From Bacillota bacterium (GTDB lineage: Bacteria > Bacillota > Clostridia > Christensenellales > Aristaeellaceae): DNA of 31,511 bases. The position numbers and the translations under genes were made by a program. The DNA is taken from positions 1 through 31,511 of the forward strand of contig JAEZQK010000012.1 of the NCBI GenBank assembly GCA_023413135.1. The letters are read 5' to 3'. The notes beneath the pieces are model-generated. The model ran no database searches. It had not been told where the DNA came from and saw only the letters and a program-made list of their open reading frames with translations. This document shows positions 1 through 6,864 of the stretch, in pieces. The first letter of the stretch is position 1; every line of letters starts with the position of its first letter.

Positions 1-389
1 TTGACGAAGGCTGCCGCGTCCTGATCAAAACGCCATAGCGTGCCGCCGAACAAGTCCAGCGAATACAGCTTGCCGCCGCCGGAAAACAGCCAGCCGGCGG
101 CCGGCCTGCTTCCGGATTCCTGCAATGAGGCCCCGGTGGGATCCGTCTTGGAAAAATCCATCAACTGCTTGGGCGCGTCGTCTCCCATGCGATAGGCGTA
201 CAGCCCGGAGGACCTTGCAACGTAAAGCGTATCGCCAATGGCCGCCACCTGCTGGCGATAATCCATGCCCCATTGCGTAAGCTTTCCGTCAAAGAGCAGG
301 ATGTTGTTCTGCTCTGCCTGCGCCGGTACAGCAGCCAGCAAGACCATGGTAAGCAGCAGCGCCAGCATAATTTTCATCAATTGCCTCAT
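1..389 (-). CDS. secreted propeller-like protein, N-terminal part (runs off the left edge)
   Basis: Open from an ATG at 389-387 to the window edge, 129 codons visible, so the C-terminus is missing. The start is supported by GGAGG eight bases upstream and a strong promoter just before it. The first 25 residues are a classical signal peptide: basic start (MRQLMK), a Leu/Ala/Val core, and a cut site after AQA, so the product is exported. The mature part has short Gly/Tyr/Leu strands such as GDTLYVARSSGLYAYR and GKLYSLDLFGGTLWRFD, the rhythm of PQQ-, kelch- or DUF5050-like beta-propeller blades, which usually bind ligands or proteins at the cell surface. It is not obviously of the same family as the RCC1 proteins further right. 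It is divergent from the helicase. The propeller call is inferred from rhythm only; a full-length search would decide. Confidence 0.8.
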   Translation of the reverse strand, partial: MRQLMKIMLALLLTMVLLAAVPAQAEQNNILLFDGKLTQWGMDYRQQVAAIGDTLYVARSSGLYAYRMGDDAPKQLMDFSKTDPTGASLQESGSRPAAGWLFSGGGKLYSLDLFGGTLWRFDQDAAAFV

Positions 390-418
390 GGATGGTACCT
401 CCGCACATTCTTTGTTTA

Positions 419-447
419 AGTATACCATTCTTGGGAATTTGTGTCTA
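419..447 (-). promoter_or_regulatory. sigma-A promoter for the left-edge secreted gene
   Basis: On the minus strand: -35 TAGACA (442-447, 5 of 6 matches), a 17-base spacer, an extended -10 TG motif, and -10 TATACT (419-424, 5 of 6). It lies about 30 bases before the ATG at 389, leaving a short leader that contains the GGAGG site. This is the best-looking promoter in the left part of the window. Confidence 0.7.
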
Positions 448-541
448 TTGCTGCAGGCTTGCGGGCTTGTAAAATCTGCTTTGGCCGAATGCCCGGCGTA
501 TACCATATGCACACTCTTAACTGGAGGAAAAAGTCAAGCCG

Positions 542-622
542 ATGAAGAAAATGAAAGGATTATGGATCTGTTTAAGCGCAGCCCCTAAAGGTGACGGCTG
601 TGCTATGTGGATGGGAGCCTGA
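542..622 (+). CDS. possible 26-codon leader peptide before the helicase
   Basis: A short frame opens with ATGAAGAAA and ends with TGA two bases before the helicase ATG at 625, which is a spacing typical of coupled translation. A GGAGG (523-527) lies upstream, but 14 bases away, longer than usual. The peptide is Lys-rich at the start and Cys/Met-rich at the end and resembles nothing known. It could be chance; the stop-start spacing is the only real argument. Confidence 0.2.
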   Translation: MKKMKGLWICLSAAPKGDGCAMWMGA

Positions 623-624
623 TC

Positions 625-3600
625 ATGATGAACGCACTGGAATTGTTTGACCCGATCACCGAAAAATGGTTTACGCGCTGTGTCGGCGCGCCGACGCTGG
701 TGCAGCAGGCGGCCTGGCCGCTGATCGCCAACGGGGAGCATACGCTGGTATCCGCCCCCACCGGCACCGGCAAAACGCTGTCTGCTTTTCTGGTGTTCAT
801 CGACAGGCTTATGCGGGAAGCGAGAAACGGCACGCTCAGGCAGGAGCTTCAACTGATCTATGTGTCGCCACTAAAATCCCTGGCCGGCGACATCCGGGAA
901 AACCTGCGCCGCCCGCTGGAGGGCATCGCACAGGAAACGCTGCTTCACGATATCTTTGCCAACGTTGCCCTTTTGGATGTGGCTATACGCACAGGGGATA
1001 CGCTGCAAAGCGAGCGCCAGAGGATGGTGAAAAAGCCGCCGCACATATTGATCACCACGCCGGAATCATTGTTTCTGATGCTGACAAGCAAATCGGGCCA
1101 GTCCGTGCTGCGCCCGGCCAAGTGGATCATCATCGACGAACTGCATGCACTGATCGATACCAAGCGCGGCGCGCACCTGATGCTGTCCATCGCCAGGCTG
1201 GACAAGCTTTGCGCTGCGCCGCTCCAGCGCATCGGCCTGTCCGCCACCATCGAGCCATTGGACAAGGCCGCGGCGTATCTTTCACCCGATAAGGCTGCCA
1301 TCGCCGCACCGAAAATGCGCAAGGAAGTCAGCCTCATCATCACCAGCCCCATAAGGGATACGAACGAAATCAAGAAGGATGCCGCCTGGCAGGAGATCGC
1401 AAAGTCGGTCTATGAGCATTGCCAGGAGGCCCGCAGCGTCATCGCTTTTGCGGAGGGCCGGGCCTATGCCGAAAAGCTGGCCTATTACGTGAACGAGCTG
1501 GGCGGCGAAGGCTTTGCCAGAACCCATCACGGAAGCCTTTCCAAGGAGCAGCGGCTGGAGGTGGAGATGGCGCTGCGCGCAGGCCAATTACGCCTGCTTT
1601 GCGCCACGTCCTCCATGGAGCTGGGCATCGATGTGGGGGAGATCGACCAGGTGTTTCAAGTCGGCTGCCCCCGCACCATATCCAGCACCATGCAGCGGCT
1701 GGGCCGGGCCGGGCACAACCCCAACAGGGTCAGCACCATGTACATCTTTCCCCGCATGCCGGTGGAGAGCCTGTTCAGCGGCCTTACGGCGGAGGTGGTG
1801 CGAAAAGGCGGTGTGGAGCATTCACAGCCGCCCAGGCTGTGCTTGGATGTATTGGCCCAGCACCTTGTTTCCATGGCGGCAGTCGCAGGCTACGGCCTGG
1901 AGGAGGTCATGGCTGTCCTGCCCCGGGCCTATCCCTTCCGTGAGGTGACGCTTCAAGACGTGCGGGAGGTGCTGTGCATGCTTGCCGGAGACTACGAGCA
2001 TGACAGGGATATCCCCGTGCGGCCCAGGGTGCTGTACGACCGCATCCATGATAAGGTGGATCAGGACCCCTACAGCCGCATGCTGGCAGTGTCCGCCGGG
2101 GGTACCATCCCCGACAAGGGACTATATGCCGCCAAAACGGAAAGCGGCGTGAAGGTGGGGGAGCTGGACGAGGAATTCGTGTATGAAAGCCGGGTGGGCG
2201 ACAGGTTCCTTCTTGGTTCCTTTGCCTGGCAGATCGCGCGGATACAAAAGGATACGGTAACGGTTGTACCCGCCGCCGCATCGGGGGCAAGGGTGCCCTT
2301 CTGGAAAGGGGATATCAAGGGCCGAAGCATGAAAACGGGCTTTGCCTTCGGAGAAATTTTGCGAAGGTTATCCAGGGCCGGCGAAGCGGGAACACTGATG
2401 AACGAACTATACGCCCTGGGGCTGGATGAAGCGGCGGCCCAGGGTGCCGGGGAATTTGTCAAGCGCCAAACCGGTGCCACCGGCACGCTGCCGGACGACC
2501 GTACTATTTTGATCGAGCATTACCGGGACGAGGCCGGAAATCCGCAAATGATGGTGCACTCCATCTTTGGCCGGCGCGTGAACGAGCCGCTTGGCATCCT
2601 CGTCATGGAAACCGCAAAGCGCCAAACCGGCATGAACATCAATTTCGTGGCCGACGACGACGGCTTTTTGCTCTTCCCCTACGAGGACAGGCTGCTGCCC
2701 GAAAGGCTTCTGCAGGCCATTTCCCCCGAGACGGCCGGGGCTGTCCTTCAGGCGGTATTGCCTGTGACGCCGGTATACAACATGGCTTTCCGGTACAATG
2801 CGGCCCGTGCGCTGATGATGGGCCTTAAAAACGCCGGGCGCCAGCCGCTGTGGGTGCAGCGGATGCGAAGCGCCCAAATGCTGGATGCGCTTGTTACCAG
2901 CGAACATCACCCCCTGGTGCGGGAAACCAAGCGGGAATGCTTGGAGGATTACTGGGATGTTGATGGTGTGGAGCAGATCTTGAACGCCATCCGGTCGGGG
3001 GATATAAGGGTGGCGGAGCTGTATCCGGAAACGCCGTCCCCCATGTCGCTGACACTGCGGCGGCAGACGGAAGCCTCCATGGTATACGAATACGCGCCTA
3101 CGCCATCGGGCGTATATGTTGCGGTGGAGGAAGCGCTGAATAAGGCACAATCCATCTCGCCTGATCCCAAGCAGCTTCATCAAGCAGGGGAGCGGGCGCG
3201 CCTGCCCGAAAACGAAATGCAGCTGCACACGCTTTTGATGATCGAAGGCGACCTGATAGCGGGGGAGCTGGATGTGCCCCCCGAATGGCTGGAGACGCTG
3301 GAGCAAAGGGAGCAGGCAAAATATATCGAGCCGGGGCTTTGGATCGCGGCGGAGCATGCCGGGGAATACGAGGCCGCGCTTCAAGGCGGGGATAGGGAGG
3401 CCCGGGCGCACATCTTAAGAAGGCTTTTGCGCTACCGCGGCCCCCAGGATAAAGAACAGGTCGCCCAGCGCTACAGCTTCCCGGAGGAAGCGGCCCATGA
3501 AGTGCTGGCCGGCTTGTGCCAGGGCGGCAGCGCGGTGGAATACCAGGGGCTGTATTATCACGCGCAGTTGTTTGACAAGGCCGTCCGTGAGACGGTGATC

Positions 3601-4761
3601 ATGCGCCGCAAGCAGATCAGGACGCTGCCCCCGGAGCGGTACGCTGCGCTGCTGGTAAGCCGCGTGCAACGGCCGGCCCCGCCCAGGGAGCAGTTGGAAT
3701 CGGCGCTCAAGGCCCTTTGCGGCGTTGCCTTCCCGCCCAATTGGTGGGAAAGCATACTGCTGCCAACACGGGTGAGCGGCTACCGCCCGGAGCTTCTGGA
3801 TTCGGTGCTTTCGCAAGGCCATCTGTTCTGGCGCATGACTTCGGAGGCGGAGCTTTGCTTTCATTTGTACGAGGATACCGACTGGGACGCCGATGTCATG
3901 CAACTGGGCGCATCGCTTGAGGGCCGGGAAAGGCTTCTTTTCGAAACGCTTCAAAAAAGGGGCGCCAGCTTTTCCCACAGCCTGTCCTCCCTTTTAGGCG
4001 ATGGAGCCGTACAGGATACGCTGCTGAAATTGGCCGAAAAGGGGCTAATCAGGGCGGACAGCTTTGTGCCCATCCGCCAGTGGCTTAGCGGCGAGCAAAA
4101 CGCCCAGGTAACTGTCAGACGGCGGGTGAATGCCCGCGTGATGGCCGCTACCTCCGGCCGGTGGGAGCTGATGCGCCCGCTCAAAGACCTTTCCATGGAA
4201 CTTAAGCTGGAGCGGGCATTTGACAGGACCATCCTGCTATGCCGGGAGACGGCCCAAGGGCTTAACTGGGAGGAGGCCGTGAAGCTTTTGCGGCTGTGGG
4301 AGTATACCGGCCGCGTGCGGCGGGGGTACTTTATCGAAGGGCTGTCCGGCATGCAGTTTATAAGGGACAGCGATTTCCTGGGGGTCATGCAATCGCTGGA
4401 GCAGCCGGCGGATGATATCGTTTGGTTATCGGCGGTGGACCCCATGCAGCCCTTTGGCAAATACCTTGCTCCCATGCCCGACAGGTCGTTTATGAACCTG
4501 CCGGGCAATGCGGTGGCGCTGCGCGCAGGCCTCCCGGTGGCGGTGTTTGAGCGCCAGGGAAAGACGCTGCGGGTCTTTGACCATGCCTCGCTGCCTGATG
4601 CGCTGAAAGCCTTTGTTCAGGACTACGCGGGGCGCCGCGTCTTCCCGGCCCTTTCCAGGCTTACGCTCAAGGAATACCCGCCGGAAGCGGCAGATGCCCT
4701 TTACAGCGCCGGATTCCAAAAGGAAATGCAGGAATATGTGTTATACCGCGGGTATAAATAA
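625..4761 (+). CDS. Lhr-family ATP-dependent helicase (DEAD/DEAH superfamily 2)
   Basis: A 1378-residue 3'-5' nucleic-acid helicase of the Lhr (large helicase-related) family, bacterial members of which act in DNA repair. Motifs in order: Walker A APTGTGKT (residues 44-51), VSPLKSL (Ia), TTPESL (Ib), DELH (171-174, motif II), SAT (motif III), then the second RecA domain with HHGSLS, ATSSMELGIDVG (motif V) and QRLGRAGH (357-364, motif VI). After the helicase core come the Lhr winged-helix/beta-barrel part and a long C-terminal extension, so this is the full-length rather than the core-only form. A GTG at 607 would add six residues, but GGGAG at 613-617 sits seven bases before the ATG at 625, so I chose that. 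The gene stands alone, with no repair partner beside it. Family assignment is firm; the exact cellular role is inferred. Confidence 0.95.
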   Translation: MMNALELFDPITEKWFTRCVGAPTLVQQAAWPLIANGEHTLVSAPTGTGKTLSAFLVFIDRLMREARNGTLRQELQLIYVSPLKSLAGDIRENLRRPLEGIAQETLLHDIFANVALLDVAIRTGDTLQSERQRMVKKPPHILITTPESLFLMLTSKSGQSVLRPAKWIIIDELHALIDTKRGAHLMLSIARLDKLCAAPLQRIGLSATIEPLDKAAAYLSPDKAAIAAPKMRKEVSLIITSPIRDTNEIKKDAAWQEIAKSVYEHCQEARSVIAFAEGRAYAEKLAYYVNELGGEGFARTHHGSLSKEQRLEVEMALRAGQLRLLCATSSMELGIDVGEIDQVFQVGCPRTISSTMQRLGRAGHNPNRVSTMYIFPRMPVESLFSGLTAEVVRKGGVEHSQPPRLCLDVLAQHLVSMAAVAGYGLEEVMAVLPRAYPFREVTLQDVREVLCMLAGDYEHDRDIPVRPRVLYDRIHDKVDQDPYSRMLAVSAGGTIPDKGLYAAKTESGVKVGELDEEFVYESRVGDRFLLGSFAWQIARIQKDTVTVVPAAASGARVPFWKGDIKGRSMKTGFAFGEILRRLSRAGEAGTLMNELYALGLDEAAAQGAGEFVKRQTGATGTLPDDRTILIEHYRDEAGNPQMMVHSIFGRRVNEPLGILVMETAKRQTGMNINFVADDDGFLLFPYEDRLLPERLLQAISPETAGAVLQAVLPVTPVYNMAFRYNAARALMMGLKNAGRQPLWVQRMRSAQMLDALVTSEHHPLVRETKRECLEDYWDVDGVEQILNAIRSGDIRVAELYPETPSPMSLTLRRQTEASMVYEYAPTPSGVYVAVEEALNKAQSISPDPKQLHQAGERARLPENEMQLHTLLMIEGDLIAGELDVPPEWLETLEQREQAKYIEPGLWIAAEHAGEYEAALQGGDREARAHILRRLLRYRGPQDKEQVAQRYSFPEEAAHEVLAGLCQGGSAVEYQGLYYHAQLFDKAVRETVIMRRKQIRTLPPERYAALLVSRVQRPAPPREQLESALKALCGVAFPPNWWESILLPTRVSGYRPELLDSVLSQGHLFWRMTSEAELCFHLYEDTDWDADVMQLGASLEGRERLLFETLQKRGASFSHSLSSLLGDGAVQDTLLKLAEKGLIRADSFVPIRQWLSGEQNAQVTVRRRVNARVMAATSGRWELMRPLKDLSMELKLERAFDRTILLCRETAQGLNWEEAVKLLRLWEYTGRVRRGYFIEGLSGMQFIRDSDFLGVMQSLEQPADDIVWLSAVDPMQPFGKYLAPMPDRSFMNLPGNAVALRAGLPVAVFERQGKTLRVFDHASLPDALKAFVQDYAGRRVFPALSRLTLKEYPPEAADALYSAGFQKEMQEYVLYRGYK

Positions 4762-4812
4762 ATACATCATCCGACAGCACCTGCACCGATTGTAAAAAAA
4801 TCGGCCGCGCTA

Positions 4813-4841
4813 TTGTGGCGGGCCTGAAATTGCGGTATGCT
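4813..4841 (+). promoter_or_regulatory. weak candidate promoter for the 77-residue hypothetical gene
   Basis: TTGTGG (4813-4818), a 17-base spacer, then TATGCT (4836-4841) lies about 30 bases before the ATG at 4874. Matches to consensus are only 3 of 6 and 4 of 6, so it rests mainly on correct spacing and position in a short intergenic gap. Confidence 0.25.
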
Positions 4842-4873
4842 GTTTGGGCACTTTATCAAGGAGGAATATGCGC

Positions 4874-5107
4874 ATGGAAGAAAACAAAAGGCTCACCATT
4901 GAGGAAATGATGGAAGGAAAACAGCAAAAGACCCAGATGGACCGCAGAAGCTGGGTGGGCTTTGTGGAAAGCGACGTCGTGACCTTTATGACCCAGTATG
5001 ATCTGGAAAAGATGACCATCGACGACGGCCAGGGCAACAAGGCCAAGCTGACCCGCCGCAAGGACAACAGTGTGTTTGTGGAGTGCACGTCGTCCAACGT
5101 GCTGTAA
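4874..5107 (+). CDS. small hypothetical protein, 77 residues
   Basis: No family recognised. The product is charged and soluble: a Glu/Lys/Met-rich first 25 residues likely to be helical, then an alternating stretch (SWVGFVESDVVTFM, YDLEKMTIDDGQGNKAKLTR) that looks like a small beta-rich domain. There is no signal peptide or membrane segment. AGGAGG at 4859-4864 stands nine bases before the ATG at 4874 but only three before an in-frame ATG at 4868, so 4874 is preferred; a TTG at 4844 is also in frame but has no site. It follows the helicase by about 110 bases and is probably its own unit, closed by the terminator near 5332. Regular codon use and a textbook ribosome site argue that it is real. 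Confidence 0.7.
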   Translation: MEENKRLTIEEMMEGKQQKTQMDRRSWVGFVESDVVTFMTQYDLEKMTIDDGQGNKAKLTRRKDNSVFVECTSSNVL

Positions 5108-5134
5108 TATTTGCAGGCAAGTTATACTGCTTCC

Positions 5135-5271
5135 AAAAATTATCGCGTCGTTGCCGTGGATCTTTTCGCGCTCTACTGCGTCGTCTGCCGCTCAGCGTAG
5201 CGCTGCTACGCCTCGCTTAGCCTCCTTGTATTGCACAAAAATCTCTCACGGCCATCGACGCGATAATTTTT
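5135..5271. repeat. 137-bp mini-element with 16-bp terminal inverted repeats (MITE-like)
   Basis: The ends AAAAATTATCGCGTCG (5135-5150) and CGACGCGATAATTTTT (5256-5271) are perfect inverted copies. The flanks are TCC on both sides (5132-5134 and 5272-5274), consistent with a 3-bp target duplication (TTCC would give 4 bp if one T is given up). Imperfect pairing continues inward (TTGCCGTG against TGGCCGTG), and the centre holds a second palindrome, GCGTAGC-GCT-GCTACGC. No transposase fits inside. It looks like a non-autonomous, folded intergenic element; its copy number elsewhere cannot be seen here. Confidence 0.7.
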
Positions 5272-5331
5272 TCCATTAGTATTACTGATTTCCTTGCATT
5301 TCCGGTTTTGTATATGATAGCATCATAGCGT

Positions 5332-5364
5332 AAAGGGCTGCCCGGCAGGGTAGCCCTTTTTGTT
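5332..5364 (+). terminator. intrinsic terminator
   Basis: A 12-bp stem, AAAGGGCTGCCC against GGGTAGCCCTTT (one G-U pair) with a GGCA tetraloop (5344-5347), is followed by TT, G, TT. It closes the small gene ending at 5107 or acts as an attenuator before the gene starting at 5406, which begins only 40 bases further on. Confidence 0.75.
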
Positions 5365-5405
5365 GGTGCTTATATTATCACAAAATCGAGCAAGGAGGTC
5401 GTCCC

Positions 5406-6815
5406 ATGCCTTTGACCGTACCTGAAAAAACAAAGACCTTTGCGATGGAACTAACGGAGAGGGAGCAAAAGAATACCGCCGTCCGGGAAACGGCGGCTAT
5501 GCCCGCACAGCCCAATGCTCCTTCCTTCAACGCTTCCTTAAAGCCCGTCCAAACGCCCAAGGCCGCGCTGCCCCCGTTAAGCCGGGACTTGGCAGCCGCT
5601 TATGCGGCGTCTGAAAAGGACGGGGAATTAAGGCGCAAGCTCCTTCAACGTATTGCGGCCAGCACCCGGGATGCGTCCAGCCCGTATTATTCCCCCTACC
5701 TTCAACCCACCAACAGTACGCCGATCAGGGAACTGAGCCGGCTGGGGGTTGATACAACAAAGATCGGCAAGGATTTCTTCGGCAGATACGCATGGCTGAA
5801 ACCGTATGCCCGAACCACGATGAACGGCGTGCCCCTGGCCACCATTAGCGACAGCAACCCTACAGAGGCAGCGGCGTATTATTACACCAAGCTGCGGGAC
5901 GTGGAAGAGCAGACCGAAAAGGCGGAGGCGGAGCTTGCAAATTTGAACCGGGAGATCGGCTACTGGGCCAAACGCGGGGACAGAAACTATTCAGACGGGG
6001 AGATATTGAACCGCGTCGACTGGAAAAAGTACCCCACCCTGCTCCGGATGCAACAAGGCAAGGAAGGGGGGAAGCCTATCCTCCTCAACCGAAGCGTGGA
6101 GTTCAACGAGGATACGGTATACGGCATGCTTTGGGCCGCGCGCAACGGGGAGAGCAGCGGGAGTCATACAGTGGACGCCATGCAGTATGCCCTGGGCAAG
6201 GGGAATCAGTATAAGGCCGATCCGGATGTGAAGGCCAGGCTGGACCCGGCCAGCAAAGCGTACAATCCCTATGCTCTTGGCAGCACGGTGGATGACGCGG
6301 CGGAATACTTTGACGTCAGCACGTTCAATCAGGGCTGGTTGGATAAGAACCGCGGCATATTGAGTTCCGATGATGAAAAATCAAAACGGATGTACCGGAA
6401 GGTATACGATGCGGAGCAGTTCACCCGGCAGGCGGAAGCGGAGCTTGATGATCTCAATAAAGAGATCGAAGCCCGCTTTGATTGGTATGCCACAGCGGAA
6501 ACGGTTGCCCCCGGCGCTGTTTTGCAGGATATCCTGAAAGAATATCCCGCCCTGCGCGGGATGGATGAGGGCCGCTTGGGCGGTGATCTTGCGATGCTTA
6601 CCCGGCCCTTGGCGTACCGGTATGAGGATATCGCCGCCAAGGTCAACGAAAAGGCTTATATACTGAACAAGCGCAAGGGCAGCACAAAGAACGGTGCGGA
6701 CCTTACCGCCGCTTCTCAAAATGAAAAGAAAGCGGTGATCGCGGCGGAAGGGAACGCGCTGCAAAACACCGTTGCCCCCAAAAGCCTGACCGCCCGCAAG
6801 AGCGATTTGGGATAA
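5406..6815 (+). CDS. hypothetical protein with an internal duplication, 469 residues
   Basis: No family recognised. AAGGAGG seven bases before the ATG fixes the start. Residues 1-60 are low-complexity and Pro/Ala/Lys-rich, without a signal peptide. Two related modules follow with a period of about 170 residues: 159-245 and 329-418. Each holds a short coiled coil (EAELANLNREI against EAELDDLNKEI) and then a shared block (KYPTLLRMQQGKEGG against EYPALRGMDEGRLGG). The tail is Lys/Ala/Asn-rich and disordered. It is the first gene of the cluster running to 13953, separated from the next start by 49 bases. Its large, soluble, repetitive, coiled-coil character resembles phage or secretion-apparatus structural proteins, but no motif proves that. 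A promoter for it is not clear: the gap from the terminator at 5332 is only 40 bases. Confidence 0.85.
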   Translation: MPLTVPEKTKTFAMELTEREQKNTAVRETAAMPAQPNAPSFNASLKPVQTPKAALPPLSRDLAAAYAASEKDGELRRKLLQRIAASTRDASSPYYSPYLQPTNSTPIRELSRLGVDTTKIGKDFFGRYAWLKPYARTTMNGVPLATISDSNPTEAAAYYYTKLRDVEEQTEKAEAELANLNREIGYWAKRGDRNYSDGEILNRVDWKKYPTLLRMQQGKEGGKPILLNRSVEFNEDTVYGMLWAARNGESSGSHTVDAMQYALGKGNQYKADPDVKARLDPASKAYNPYALGSTVDDAAEYFDVSTFNQGWLDKNRGILSSDDEKSKRMYRKVYDAEQFTRQAEAELDDLNKEIEARFDWYATAETVAPGAVLQDILKEYPALRGMDEGRLGGDLAMLTRPLAYRYEDIAAKVNEKAYILNKRKGSTKNGADLTAASQNEKKAVIAAEGNALQNTVAPKSLTARKSDLG

Positions 6816-6864
6816 GGGGGCTGCCGTTGCCTGGAACAAACATACATGGTTCAGGCCGGAGGAT

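Noticed and set aside
481..509. TTGGCC and CATATG with 17-base spacing as a helicase promoter
   Set aside because: Only half-consensus in both boxes; too weak to call.
265..588. Plus-strand frame of 107 codons in the helicase upstream region
   Set aside because: Its first third is antisense to the signal-peptide gene and the rest covers a promoter region; no ribosome site and unusual composition.
2407..3411. Minus-strand frame of 334 codons
   Set aside because: Lies entirely within the helicase gene on the opposite strand; Pro/Arg/His-rich translation with no domain or ribosome site, typical of a GC-rich shadow.
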